From positions 868,001 to 932,000 of the forward strand of contig CP169086.1 in the NCBI GenBank assembly GCA_041890495.1: a DNA stretch of 64,000 bases, in the 5' to 3' direction. This document shows positions 8,345 to 16,993 of this stretch, piece after piece. The DNA is from Escherichia boydii (GTDB taxonomy: Bacteria; Pseudomonadota; Gammaproteobacteria; Enterobacterales; Enterobacteriaceae). A model generated the notes under the pieces. The model ran no database searches and was not told where the DNA came from. It worked only from the letters and a program-made list of their open reading frames with translations. Both the position numbers and the translations under genes were made by a program. Position 1 is the first letter of the stretch. Each line of letters opens with the position of its first letter.

Positions 8345-9355
8345 TTACAGCCCTTTCTTATCCATCCACACCGCCAGGTCCACCAGGCGGTTGGAGAAGC
8401 CCCACTCGTTGTCATACCACGCAAGGATCTTCACCATGTTCCCGCCAATCACCAGCGTGGAGAGCCCGTCGATAATTGAGGAGCGAGGGTCGCCCTGGTA
8501 ATCGCTGGAAACCAGCGGTTCATCGCTATAGCCCAGAATGCCTTTAAGAGGCCCGCTGGCGGCCGCGTTGCGAAACGCGTCATTCACCTCTTCGGCGGTC
8601 ACGTTACGGCTCAGCGTTACCGTTAAATCGACAATCGACACCACCGGCACCGGCACGCGCAGGGAGTACCCGGTCAGTTTACCGTCAAGAGAAGGGATCA
8701 CTTTCCCCAGCGCTTTCGCCGCGCCGCTTGAATAAGGCACAATCGACAGCGCCGCCGCGCGCGCGCCGCGCAGATCTTTCTCCGGCTGATCGTGCAGCGC
8801 CTGGCTGTTGGTGTAGGCGTGCGTCGTGTTCATCAGGCCATGCTCAATCCCGAACTGCTGGTGCAGCACCTGAGCTGCCGGCGCCAGACCATTCGTGGTG
8901 CAACTCCCGTTGCTTACCACCGCGTGCCGGGCGGGATCGTACTGGTCATGGTTGACGCCCATCACAATCGTCAGGTCGTCGTTCTTACCGGGAGCGGAAA
9001 TGATGACGCGCTTAGCGCCGCCGTGGGTGATATGCACCGCCGCTTTCTCCCGCTCGGTAAAGAAGCCGGTAGCCTCAATCACAACGTCTACCCCAGCATC
9101 ACGCCACGGGATATTCGCCGGATCGCGTTCGCTAAATACGGCGATCCGCTGTCCGTCTACCTGCAGCGCGCCGTCAGCCGCTTCAACGGGCGCGGGCAGC
9201 TTGCCCAGAAGGGAATCATGTTTTAGCAGATGGGCGAGAGTTTTACTGTCCGTCAGATCGTTGATGGCCACAATCTGAAGCGCCGGGTTGCCCAGCGCCG
9301 CGCGCAGGAAATTACGTCCGATACGGCCGAAACCGTTAATACCGACCTTAACCAT
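8345..9355 (-). CDS. Type I glyceraldehyde-3-phosphate dehydrogenase paralogue
   Basis: NAD-dependent enzyme of glycolysis type, oxidising glyceraldehyde 3-phosphate with phosphate to 1,3-bisphosphoglycerate, or acting on a related aldehyde. The ATG at 9355 (336 aa) follows AAGGAG. The Rossmann motif INGFGRIGR is at 6-14, and Asp33 (AINDLTD) predicts NAD rather than NADP. Catalytic Cys152 lies in NGSCTTNG and the partner His in HAYTN. Odd point: the second, non-catalytic cysteine of the usual SCTTNC motif is Gly156. Sequence and context (no other glycolysis gene nearby) mark it as a paralogue rather than housekeeping gapA. Confidence 0.88.
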   Translation of the reverse strand: MVKVGINGFGRIGRNFLRAALGNPALQIVAINDLTDSKTLAHLLKHDSLLGKLPAPVEAADGALQVDGQRIAVFSERDPANIPWRDAGVDVVIEATGFFTEREKAAVHITHGGAKRVIISAPGKNDDLTIVMGVNHDQYDPARHAVVSNGSCTTNGLAPAAQVLHQQFGIEHGLMNTTHAYTNSQALHDQPEKDLRGARAAALSIVPYSSGAAKALGKVIPSLDGKLTGYSLRVPVPVVSIVDLTVTLSRNVTAEEVNDAFRNAAASGPLKGILGYSDEPLVSSDYQGDPRSSIIDGLSTLVIGGNMVKILAWYDNEWGFSNRLVDLAVWMDKKGL

Positions 9356-9433
9356 GGTGCACTCCTTATCTCTGTTGTCTGGAGTCACTGTAGGCGTCGG
9401 GCGGGTTGGCGTAAACGACAAAAAAGGATCAGA

Positions 9434-10414
9434 TTAGGCCATCTTGCGGCAGTGGAATCGCTGGCGGTACTCGCCGGGCGTGAGGTGAAGCTGTTTCTCA
9501 AAGATACGGCGCAAGTTAATGCTGGTACCAAAACCGCTTTGCTCAGCAATGTGCTCAAGGGGATCGTGGGTCTGTTCAAGCAGCTGCCGTGCGGCGGCCA
9601 GACGCGCTTCGGTCACGTAGCGGGCAGGAGAGACCCCGGCCTCGCGGGTAAACACGCGGGTGAAGTTACGCGGGCTCATCGCCGCTTTCTCGGCAAGCTT
9701 CTCCACGCACAGATCGGCGGTGAGGTTCTGCAGGATCCAGCGTTGCAGCTCGCCTATCGGTCCTGCTGTGCCTGGCTGCTGCAGGCTGTAGCGGCTGAAC
9801 TGCAGCTGTCCGCCGGGACGTCGCAGATACATCACCATATCCTGCGCCACGTCGCGGGCGAGGGTAAATCCGTAGTCGTCCTCCACCAGCGCCAGGGTCA
9901 GATCGAACCCGGAGCTCACGCCGCCGGAGGTCCAGATGGGGCCATCCTGAATATACAGCGGACCGCCTTCGACGGTGATAGTCGGATACTGGGCTTGCAT
10001 GGTCTCCAGCAGCCGCCAGTGGGTGGTGGCGCGACGACCGTCCAGCAGGCCGGTCTGTGCCAGCAGCATCGCGCCGCCGCAGATAGAAGCTACCCGTCTG
10101 GCGTGCGGCGCAGCGAGGTGCAGCCAGTCGACTACGGCCGTGCTCTCCTGCTCGTTCATACCGCGTCCGGTAATGATAATGGTGTCCAGCGGCTCGCGCG
10201 GATCCAGCTCCGGCAGGCGATAGTCCGCCAGCAGGTTCAGACCGGACTGGCCGTGGATCACCTGGTGAGGCTGCGTGGTGGCAATGATAATCCGGTAGCG
10301 GGGCTGCTCAAGCCCTTCCGGATGCAGCCGGTTGGCCTGCATCAGAATGTCGGCGATGCCGGCGGCTTCAAACAGCATGCCGCCGTCGGGAACGATAATC
10401 AGGATCTTTTTCAT
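9434..10414 (-). CDS. GlxA-type regulator (DJ-1/PfpI domain plus AraC HTH)
   Basis: Transcription factor of about 326 residues. The N-terminal 180 residues form a DJ-1/PfpI glutamine-amidotransferase-like domain with the elbow cysteine Cys112 (ASICGGAML). The C-terminal part is an AraC DNA-binding domain (EKAAMSPRNFTRVFTREAGVSPARYV type sequence split over two HTHs). The start at 10414 (MKKILIIVPDGG) fits the fold, although the AGGA upstream is very close to the ATG; a longer frame begins at 10483. The gene is divergent from the desaturase gene and ends about 80 bases before the GAPDH start on the same strand, so it may control either. Confidence 0.85.
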   Translation of the reverse strand: MKKILIIVPDGGMLFEAAGIADILMQANRLHPEGLEQPRYRIIIATTQPHQVIHGQSGLNLLADYRLPELDPREPLDTIIITGRGMNEQESTAVVDWLHLAAPHARRVASICGGAMLLAQTGLLDGRRATTHWRLLETMQAQYPTITVEGGPLYIQDGPIWTSGGVSSGFDLTLALVEDDYGFTLARDVAQDMVMYLRRPGGQLQFSRYSLQQPGTAGPIGELQRWILQNLTADLCVEKLAEKAAMSPRNFTRVFTREAGVSPARYVTEARLAAARQLLEQTHDPLEHIAEQSGFGTSINLRRIFEKQLHLTPGEYRQRFHCRKMA

Positions 10415-10563
10415 GTCCTGAAAAGTACCTTTATTACAGAATATGTCAAGCGACGCGTGCGCTCTGTATTTCTGGCAAAGCAAAGCGATTTAAGTTCTTT
10501 GTTATTTCAGGCCTAATCCCCGATCTTCAGGGCTCTGTCTCTGGCGAAACGGCGTCTGAAGGA

Positions 10564-11535
10564 ATGGGTAAACGAAGCTCCCTCTATTTACATCCGCAAC
10601 AACGCGAACAAATCCGTCATCTTGCATCGGGTTTTATATGGCGAAGCGAACTGCCCACCTGGCTGTTAATGTTCACGATTTATGCGGGCTGGTTTGCCAC
10701 GCTGGCGTTCTGGCAAACGCTCGGCCTGCTGCCCGCCACACTGCTGCTCATCTGGTTTACCGCCTGGTACATGTCCCTGCAGCATGAGCTGATCCACGGG
10801 CATCCCACGCGTTTTGCCTGGCTTAACCAGCTGTTTGGCACGCTCCCGCTGGCGGTCTGGTACCCGTATGGCCTGTACCGGGATTCCCATCTGGCCCACC
10901 ATCGGTACGATAGCCTGACCCATCCGGTGGATGACCCGGAGTCGTACTATTTTACCGAGGCGAGCTGGGCGCGCTTTTCCCCCTGGCAGAAGCGCCTGAT
11001 CCGGGCCCGAAATACCTTTACCGGGCGGCTTCTGCTGGCGCCGCTGCTGGATATCCTGCAGACGCTTGGCAGCGCCCTGGCGGCGTTTCGTCATCTTCAT
11101 CTGCGGGCGATGACGATGTGGCTGGTTCACATCACGCTGCTTGCGGCACTCTTCGCCTGGATGACGCACGTCGGTTTTTCACCCGTCTGGTTCGTGCTGG
11201 CGGTCAGTTATCCGGCGCTGGCGCTGACCAAGGTGCGATCGTTTTTCGAACATCGCGCGGCGGAGGATCCGCTGGCGCGCTCCGTCATTAACGAGGCCGG
11301 GCTGTTCTGGCGGCTACTGTTTTTGAATCTCAACTATCATTCAGTACATCATGATTTACCGGGCGTGCCGTGGTTCGGGCTGAAGGCGATCTACCAGCAG
11401 AACCGGGAGGCGTACCGGGAGCGAAACCGCGGTTTTCTCGTCAGAGGCTACGGTGAATGGCTGCGCCGGTTCTGGGTCAGTCCCGTCGACGTCACCGTTC
11501 ACCCCGGAAAGCAACAGGGGGAAGGGGATGAATAA
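10564..11535 (+). CDS. Membrane fatty acid desaturase family protein
   Basis: Integral membrane di-iron oxygenase-type protein of 323 residues. The three histidine boxes are intact: HELIHGH (74-80), HLAHH (109-113) and HSVHH (259-263). Hydrophobic segments lie at about 30-72, 90-105 and 175-215. The family includes acyl desaturases, alkane hydroxylases and carotenoid hydroxylases, so the substrate cannot be named from sequence. Enteric bacteria normally make unsaturated fatty acids by FabA/FabB, which makes this gene an accessory one. Its 3' end overlaps the next gene by eight bases, implying co-translation. Confidence 0.82.
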   Translation: MGKRSSLYLHPQQREQIRHLASGFIWRSELPTWLLMFTIYAGWFATLAFWQTLGLLPATLLLIWFTAWYMSLQHELIHGHPTRFAWLNQLFGTLPLAVWYPYGLYRDSHLAHHRYDSLTHPVDDPESYYFTEASWARFSPWQKRLIRARNTFTGRLLLAPLLDILQTLGSALAAFRHLHLRAMTMWLVHITLLAALFAWMTHVGFSPVWFVLAVSYPALALTKVRSFFEHRAAEDPLARSVINEAGLFWRLLFLNLNYHSVHHDLPGVPWFGLKAIYQQNREAYRERNRGFLVRGYGEWLRRFWVSPVDVTVHPGKQQGEGDE

Positions 11536-12286
11536 CCTGCTGGCGTTTCCCATGTATGCGGTGGATCGCGCCGATACCCGCGCGCTCTGGCTGGCGGTTA
11601 AGGGATTGCTGGCCGCACGCGGTGTGCCCGTCGATCGCGATCCCGGCTGGCCGGAGTCCGATCTGCTAACCCACTGGCGACAGCCCGGGCTTGTCCTCAG
11701 CCAGACCTGCGGTTATCCGCTGGTCACCCAGCTTCCGGACGTGCAGGTTGTCGGCTGTTTTCACTACGCGGCCCCGGGCTGCGCAGGGTTCCAGTACCGC
11801 AGCTTTCTGGTGGTACGCGAGGAGGATCGGCATCTCACGCTGGCGGATTTTCGCGGACGACGGGCGGTCTGTAACTCTGCGGATTCCCAGTCCGGCTACA
11901 ATGCGCTGCGAAAAAAAGTGGCACCTCTGGCGGCTGACGTTCCGTTTTTCGCGCAAACGTCCTTTAGCGGCAGCCATCGCCAGTCGCTGAACGATGTCAA
12001 ACGCGGAGCAGGGGATATCGCGGCCATCGACTGTGTCACCTGGGCACTGCTGCAGCGTCACGAAGCGGAAAGCCTGACGGGTCTGGCGGTCATTGACCGT
12101 ACACCTCTGACGCCGGGGCTGCCGCTTATAACCTCGCACCACACCTCGCCTGACATCCTTGACGCCCTTCGCGATGCGCTCCACGCGCTGGTGAGTTTGC
12201 CGGAACACCGGGCCGTTTGCGACGCGGTGTTGATTGAGGGGTTTAGCGTCGTGACGCGTCAGGCCTACGCCTCATTGCTGGCGTGA
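11528..12286 (+). CDS. PhnD-like substrate-binding protein without signal peptide
   Basis: 252-residue protein resembling the PhnD/phosphate-phosphonate ABC binding family (PF12974 type): a two-lobed type II fold with LVLSQTCGYPLVTQL and the hinge segment FSGSHRQSLNDVKRGAGDIAAID. The start overlaps the desaturase stop, with AAGGGG just before the ATG. No signal peptide or lipobox is visible, and no permease or ATPase gene follows, so it probably acts in the cytosol as a sensor or enzyme partner. Its 3' end overlaps the convergent LysR gene by 22 bases. Confidence 0.75.
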   Translation: MNNLLAFPMYAVDRADTRALWLAVKGLLAARGVPVDRDPGWPESDLLTHWRQPGLVLSQTCGYPLVTQLPDVQVVGCFHYAAPGCAGFQYRSFLVVREEDRHLTLADFRGRRAVCNSADSQSGYNALRKKVAPLAADVPFFAQTSFSGSHRQSLNDVKRGAGDIAAIDCVTWALLQRHEAESLTGLAVIDRTPLTPGLPLITSHHTSPDILDALRDALHALVSLPEHRAVCDAVLIEGFSVVTRQAYASLLA

Positions 12287-13161
12287 TAAATCTCCTGTGC
12301 GTCGGTAAAGCAGCGCAGCGCCAGCGAAGAGACCGGTTTTTGCCTGCGCATAATCAGGCCGACAGGAGCCTCAATGTTCGCATCGGCGATGGGGACAATC
12401 CGGAAATGGCTGTTCAGATCTTCCAGTCCGTTGTTTAGCGGCATCACGGCGCAGCACACGCCGCTCTGCACGGCCTGAATGATCTGGAACGTGGAGTCGC
12501 TCTCGAAAACGGACGTCGGTTCAATGCCGACAGACTTAAAGCTGGCCTCCATATGCGCCCGGTAATGCATCCCTTTGGTCAGGAACCCCAGCGGAAAATC
12601 CGTCAGATCGCGCCAGGTTAGTGTCTCCTGGCCGAGCTGGAAATGGCGGACGTCGTGCAGCAGGCCCATCTTCGTTTTGGGAAGCTGGATAATATCGAAC
12701 AGGCTGGTGTCGATGCTGTTGAGATAGCAAATCCCCAGCTCAAGCTGATTGCGGCTGACGCCGTCGGCTATCTGCGCGGAGGACATGGAATAGAGGCTGT
12801 AGGTCAGCTCCGGGTATTTATGCGTCAGCAGGCGAATAAAGATCATCGGATCCACGCTCGCCAGCGGCACCATCCCCAGACGGAGTTCGCCCACCACCTG
12901 GCCTTTGCACAGCGCGGCTTCCGCCTGTAGCCCGTCGTGCGCGGCCAGCAGCGCGCGGGCCCAGGCGAGGATGCGTTCACCCTCCGGCGTAAACCCTTCA
13001 AAGCGCTGCCCGCGCACAATCAGCACCAGCCCCAGCTCCTCTTCCAGGCTGCGGATGCGCATGGAGAGGGTCGGCTGGGTGACGTTGCACTGCGAGGCCG
13101 CTTTACCAAAGTGCCGGGTCTCGTCGAGCGCGATTAAATATTTTAACTGTTTAATATCCAT
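12265..13161 (-). CDS. LysR family transcriptional regulator
   Basis: 298 residues with a typical N-terminal winged HTH (MDIKQLKYLIALDETRHFGK, then AASQCNVTQPTLSMRIRSLEEELG) and a periplasmic-binding-like effector domain from about 90. It lies 22 bases downstream of the YdeP-like oxidoreductase gene on the same strand, so the two are probably co-transcribed, with the regulator controlling that enzyme. The inducer is unknown. Confidence 0.88.
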   Translation of the reverse strand: MDIKQLKYLIALDETRHFGKAASQCNVTQPTLSMRIRSLEEELGLVLIVRGQRFEGFTPEGERILAWARALLAAHDGLQAEAALCKGQVVGELRLGMVPLASVDPMIFIRLLTHKYPELTYSLYSMSSAQIADGVSRNQLELGICYLNSIDTSLFDIIQLPKTKMGLLHDVRHFQLGQETLTWRDLTDFPLGFLTKGMHYRAHMEASFKSVGIEPTSVFESDSTFQIIQAVQSGVCCAVMPLNNGLEDLNSHFRIVPIADANIEAPVGLIMRRQKPVSSLALRCFTDAQEIYHASNEA

Positions 13162-13183
13162 CTTTTTCTCTGCGCGAACAGCC

Positions 13184-15472
13184 TTACAGCATGCGGATCT
13201 CTTTTGAGCGCAGGGTGATGCGAACCGGAACGGATTTATACGACGGCGTACCGCTGTCCTTATCCAGATAATCGAGCGGTACCAGCACGTTGGCCTCCGG
13301 ATAATAGGCGCCGACGGTCCCCGGCGCGATGTTGTACGCCACCACGGTAATATCTTCCAGACGCTGTCCGTTGCCGGGCAGGGCGGTTTCGATATCCACG
13401 CGGTCGCCGTGTTCCAGCCCTGACTGCGCCATATCGTCTTCGTTCATAAACAGCACGTCGCGACGGCCAAACACGCCACGGTAGCGGTCGTCCAGCGCGT
13501 AAATGGTGGTGTTGTACTGGTCGTGGCTGCGAAGCGTGATCAGGCGCAGAACGTGGTCACCTTCACCACTGGCGTTCTCGTGTACGCCGTCGAAGACCGA
13601 GAACATCGCTTTTCCCGTCGCCGTTGGCCAGATGCGTTGCGTTGGCGGCAGGGGCATACGGAAGCCGCCGGGAACGCGGATCCGCGCATTGTAGTTCTCA
13701 AAGCCCGGAATGGTCTCCTCGATCAGATCGCGTATGCGGTCGTAATCCTCAACCAGCGTCATCCAGTCCACGCGGGTATCCGGCAGGGTGGCTTTCGCCA
13801 TGCCCGCGACGATAGCGGGTTCTGACCGAAGCAGCGGCGAGGCGGGTTTCAGCTTGCCGGATGAGGCATGGACCATCGACATTGAGTCTTCGACGGTAAT
13901 GGACTGGCGGCCGGTGGCCTGAACATCCAGCTCGGTACGGCCAAGACACGGGAAAATAAAGGTCTCTTTGCCCACCAGCAGATGGGTACGGTTCAGCTTG
14001 GTCCCGACGTGAACGCTCAAATCCAGGTTACCCATCGCCGGAAAACCGCGCTCGTGATCGGGCATTGCGACGGCAAAATTACCCCCGAGGCAGATGAGCG
14101 CTTTCGCGCGGCCGTCGATCATCGCCTGCGTGGCCTGCACCGCGTCGTGTCCGTGGTGCGACGGAGGCTCAAAGCCGAACACGTCTTTGAGACTGTTCAG
14201 GAAGGCCGGCGTGGGTTTCTCGCTAATCCCGACGGTACGGTTCCCCTGCACGTTTGAGTGGCCGCGCAGCGGGCATATTCCCGAGCCGGGCTTGCCGATA
14301 TTCCCGCGCAGCAGCAGCAGGTCGGCAATCAGGCGGACGTTCGCCGTGCCTTTATTGTGCTGGGTAATGCCCATCCCGTAGGTAATGATGGTGGCATTCG
14401 ATTTCGCATAGGCCTCGGCTACCTTTTTGAGCGCCGCCTGGCTGAGACCTGACTCGCGTTCGATCTCGTCCCAGCGGGTTTGCGCGATATCGGCGGCGAA
14501 GTCCTCAATGCCCTGGGTGTGTTCGGCAATAAATGCATGATCCAGCACGCCACCGCGCTCGGCCTCCATTTCGAGAAGGTGTTTGGCAATGCCTTTCAGC
14601 GCGGCGGCATCGCCTCCGGCCTTCACCTGGAAATAGGTCGAGGCGATATCCGTGGAGCTGTAGGTCGCCATCTCAATCACGCTTTGCGGGTCTGCAAAAC
14701 GTTCCAGCGCACGCTCGCGCAGCGGGTTAAAGACGATAATCGGCACGCCGCGGCGGGCCAGCTCGTGGAGGGTCCCCATCATTCGCGGATGGTTGGTGCC
14801 GGGGTTATGGCCGATGGAGATCACCAGCTCCGTCTTGTCGAAGTCGTCCAGCGAGACGGTCCCTTTCCCGATGCCAATCGAGCGCGGCAAACCGACGCTG
14901 GTGGCCTCGTGACACATATTCGAGCAGTCGGGGAAGTTATTGGTGCCGTATTCGCGAGCGAACAGCTGGAACAGATAAGCCGCTTCGTTAGAGGCGCGTC
15001 CGGAGGTATAGAACTCGACCTGGTCCGGCTCGAGCCCGCGCAATACTTCGCCGATGCGTTCAAACGCCGCGTCCCAGTCGACGGGGCGGAAGGTGTCGCT
15101 CGCCCGATCATAGCGCAGGGGGGGCGTGAGTCGACCGTAGCCTTCCAGCTCAAAGTCCGATTTTGCCAGCAGCGTGGAGACGCTGTTTTCGGCCAGAAAC
15201 GCGGGGGTGACGCGTTTGCTGGTCGCTTCCCAGGTCACCGCTTTGGCGCCGTTCTCGCAGAACTGGAACGTCGACTTGTGTTCTTTATCCGGCCACGCGC
15301 AGCCCGGGCAGTCAAAGCCGTCAGGCTGGTTGGTGCGCAGCAGCGTCGCGGGGGCGTCAAGGGTATCCATTTGGGTTCGTACCGCAATGGCCGTTGCTTT
15401 TAATGCCCCCCAGCCGCCGGCAGGGCCATCATAGTGTCTGATACCTGGCACCGAGCGTCTTTTCTTGTTCAT
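13184..15472 (-). CDS. YdeP-like molybdopterin oxidoreductase
   Basis: 762-residue member of the FdhF/YdeP alpha-subunit family, carrying bis-MGD molybdenum. E. coli YdeP (759 aa) is linked to acid resistance. The ATG at 15472 was chosen because AGGAG precedes it; a GTG two codons upstream is also open. Cys55 and Cys58 (DGFDCPGC) and Cys72 are candidates for the Fe-S site. Cys187 in SNMCHEATS aligns with the Sec/Cys metal ligand of formate dehydrogenases. Cofactor motifs such as GHNPGTNHPRM, GICPLRGHSNVQG and SHDQYNTTIY are present. The physiological substrate is not known. A LysR gene follows. Confidence 0.88.
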   Translation of the reverse strand: MNKKRRSVPGIRHYDGPAGGWGALKATAIAVRTQMDTLDAPATLLRTNQPDGFDCPGCAWPDKEHKSTFQFCENGAKAVTWEATSKRVTPAFLAENSVSTLLAKSDFELEGYGRLTPPLRYDRASDTFRPVDWDAAFERIGEVLRGLEPDQVEFYTSGRASNEAAYLFQLFAREYGTNNFPDCSNMCHEATSVGLPRSIGIGKGTVSLDDFDKTELVISIGHNPGTNHPRMMGTLHELARRGVPIIVFNPLRERALERFADPQSVIEMATYSSTDIASTYFQVKAGGDAAALKGIAKHLLEMEAERGGVLDHAFIAEHTQGIEDFAADIAQTRWDEIERESGLSQAALKKVAEAYAKSNATIITYGMGITQHNKGTANVRLIADLLLLRGNIGKPGSGICPLRGHSNVQGNRTVGISEKPTPAFLNSLKDVFGFEPPSHHGHDAVQATQAMIDGRAKALICLGGNFAVAMPDHERGFPAMGNLDLSVHVGTKLNRTHLLVGKETFIFPCLGRTELDVQATGRQSITVEDSMSMVHASSGKLKPASPLLRSEPAIVAGMAKATLPDTRVDWMTLVEDYDRIRDLIEETIPGFENYNARIRVPGGFRMPLPPTQRIWPTATGKAMFSVFDGVHENASGEGDHVLRLITLRSHDQYNTTIYALDDRYRGVFGRRDVLFMNEDDMAQSGLEHGDRVDIETALPGNGQRLEDITVVAYNIAPGTVGAYYPEANVLVPLDYLDKDSGTPSYKSVPVRITLRSKEIRML

Positions 15473-16475
15473 ACCCACTCCTGATTTGTTCGATCACACA
15501 ACGCCTGAGCTCAAAATATCACTGACGGGAGCAATAGGTGAAAGCAATGACCACCGGATGGCGGCGCACATACGGGGTGTGAAAATGCCTTAACCAAAAC
15601 TCTTTTTATTACAGTGATTTGTATGGTCTGGTGTTTAAATATTTAAAGAAATTATAACGAATTTTTATCATTTTAATAATAAATCTTATCTATCGTCCGG
15701 TAGGCGAGATAGATGGCGGTGAGCAGGAAAGGATGTAGCGACAGTAAAATTTCGAGTGAAGCTAATGAGCGAGAGATATAGCCGCGATTCACGACTGGCG
15801 GGCTACTGGAGGCATTTTTCATTTGAGGAAATGGCAGGAAGGTTTACCCAGGCTTAATGAATAATAGATATAAGGTATCCCTTATAGTGGAAATATCACC
15901 GCGTGAATATACAGTTTTTTTGCGGCGTAAAATTAACGTCTGGGTGCATAAGTGAAATATTCTCACCCATGCGATGAAGCGTGTTCAATATTAAATGTAC
16001 TCTGTTAATGCAACAAATAATTCATCTGCGATATATTCCTTTGACATCAAAAAAACGTGAATTCTACTAATTATGGTAGTGGCGATAATAGCGTTATTGC
16101 GTTAATGAAAGTGGTTCTCTTTTGTATTTTTTAACATATAAAACATAAAGTTATGTTGTTATGCGTTGATGAAATTAGAAAGGATCGGCCAGGTCGTTTT
16201 TTTTCATAGGATTAATCCTATAATTTTCCGACTGCTTCATTTACCAACAGTTACGGGGCGGTAAATATTGAATTGATGCGAAGCTCATGTAAACTTGCTT
16301 ACCGTTTGTCAAAATATGTCAGGAAGACACTGGGCCTTATTCTGAAGGGCTCGTGCGGTAGCTATGCCCTTAAAATAGTAACGCCCTGAAAATATCCTGG
16401 CTATTTTAACAATAGCACTTAAGTCAAACTTCACCCCCTTATCTTCACCATCGAAATATCGCTACGGAAAAGCAT
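15473..16475. other. AT-rich control region before the T6SS cluster
   Basis: About 1 kb with no convincing gene, much richer in A+T than either flank. Visible structure: an inverted repeat ATCTATC/GATAGAT (15688-15694 with 15708-15714), a T-run at 16197-16204, a perfect 16-base palindrome joined to a TATAAT (see 16206-16224), and a GGGC hairpin (AGGGC 16346-16350 with GCCCT 16366-16370). It separates the minus-strand ydeP-lysR pair from the plus-strand T6SS operon, so both promoters should lie here. The composition suggests H-NS binding (inference). Confidence 0.6.
16206..16224 (+). promoter_or_regulatory. Perfect palindrome overlapping a consensus -10 box
   Basis: ATAGGATTAATCCTAT (16206-16221) is its own reverse complement, and its end forms TATAAT (16219-16224), the exact sigma-70 -10 hexamer. 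The core TAGGATTAATCCTA matches the RcsB-type consensus TAGGAATATTCCTA at 12 of 14 positions. No good -35 is seen. It is about 250 bases upstream of the first T6SS gene, so it is a candidate operon promoter with a built-in operator. Confidence 0.5.
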
Positions 16476-16970
16476 ATGAAAATGCGCGTACTGTTTTCAC
16501 TTCTGTTTGTAATGGCGGTGGCGGGCTGTAAAGCGCCGCAGAAACCTGTGATCAACGACGATACGATCGAGACCAGTCAGGTCAACGGCGTCACCTTAAC
16601 TCACCGTCACGCTGTTACGCCGCCGACGGAGTTCACGCCGGTGAACGAGCCGTATCGTGCTATGTATCCGGCCTCTCTGATGAGCCGTCCTGACTTCGGC
16701 GGCAAAGTTATCCGTAATCTCGAGACCGGCAAAACTTACGTGGTGCTGGGGCAGGTTGAACACTACTGGATGGCGCTTGCCGATGAAGGTAACGAACAGC
16801 TGATTGGTTACGTCCCGATGCGCGCCGTGATCAAGGCCGACCTGTACGACGCCGCCGTGCGTAAACAGGCTATTCGTCCAAAGGCGCGTAAAAAAGCGAC
16901 CTGTGTTGATGTCGACGGCAACAGCAAAGCCTGCAAAGACAGCGCTAACGGTACCTGGATCCTGAACTAA
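16476..16970 (+). CDS. SH3-domain lipoprotein at the head of the T6SS operon
   Basis: 164-residue predicted lipoprotein: signal peptide with lipobox VAGC and modified Cys18, then a bacterial SH3-like region at about 70-125 (GKVIRNLETGKTYVVLGQ, then YWMALADEGNEQLIGYVP), and a short basic C-terminus with two Cys. It is the first gene of the cluster, 23 bases before tssJ, so it is probably an envelope accessory of the secretion machine, perhaps a peptidoglycan contact. It is not TssJ, which is the next gene. Its function is not established to my knowledge. Confidence 0.8.
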   Translation: MKMRVLFSLLFVMAVAGCKAPQKPVINDDTIETSQVNGVTLTHRHAVTPPTEFTPVNEPYRAMYPASLMSRPDFGGKVIRNLETGKTYVVLGQVEHYWMALADEGNEQLIGYVPMRAVIKADLYDAAVRKQAIRPKARKKATCVDVDGNSKACKDSANGTWILN

Positions 16971-16993
16971 ACGGCTTTCATGAGCGCATTTTT

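Noticed and set aside
15688..15714. Inverted repeat in the T6SS control region considered as a terminator or attachment site
   Set aside because: No T-run, a 13-base loop, and no integrase or direct repeats nearby; kept only as a note within the intergenic entry.
15473..16475. Sigma-54 promoter for the T6SS operon
   Set aside because: I found no convincing TGGCAC-N5-TTGC match in the region by eye.
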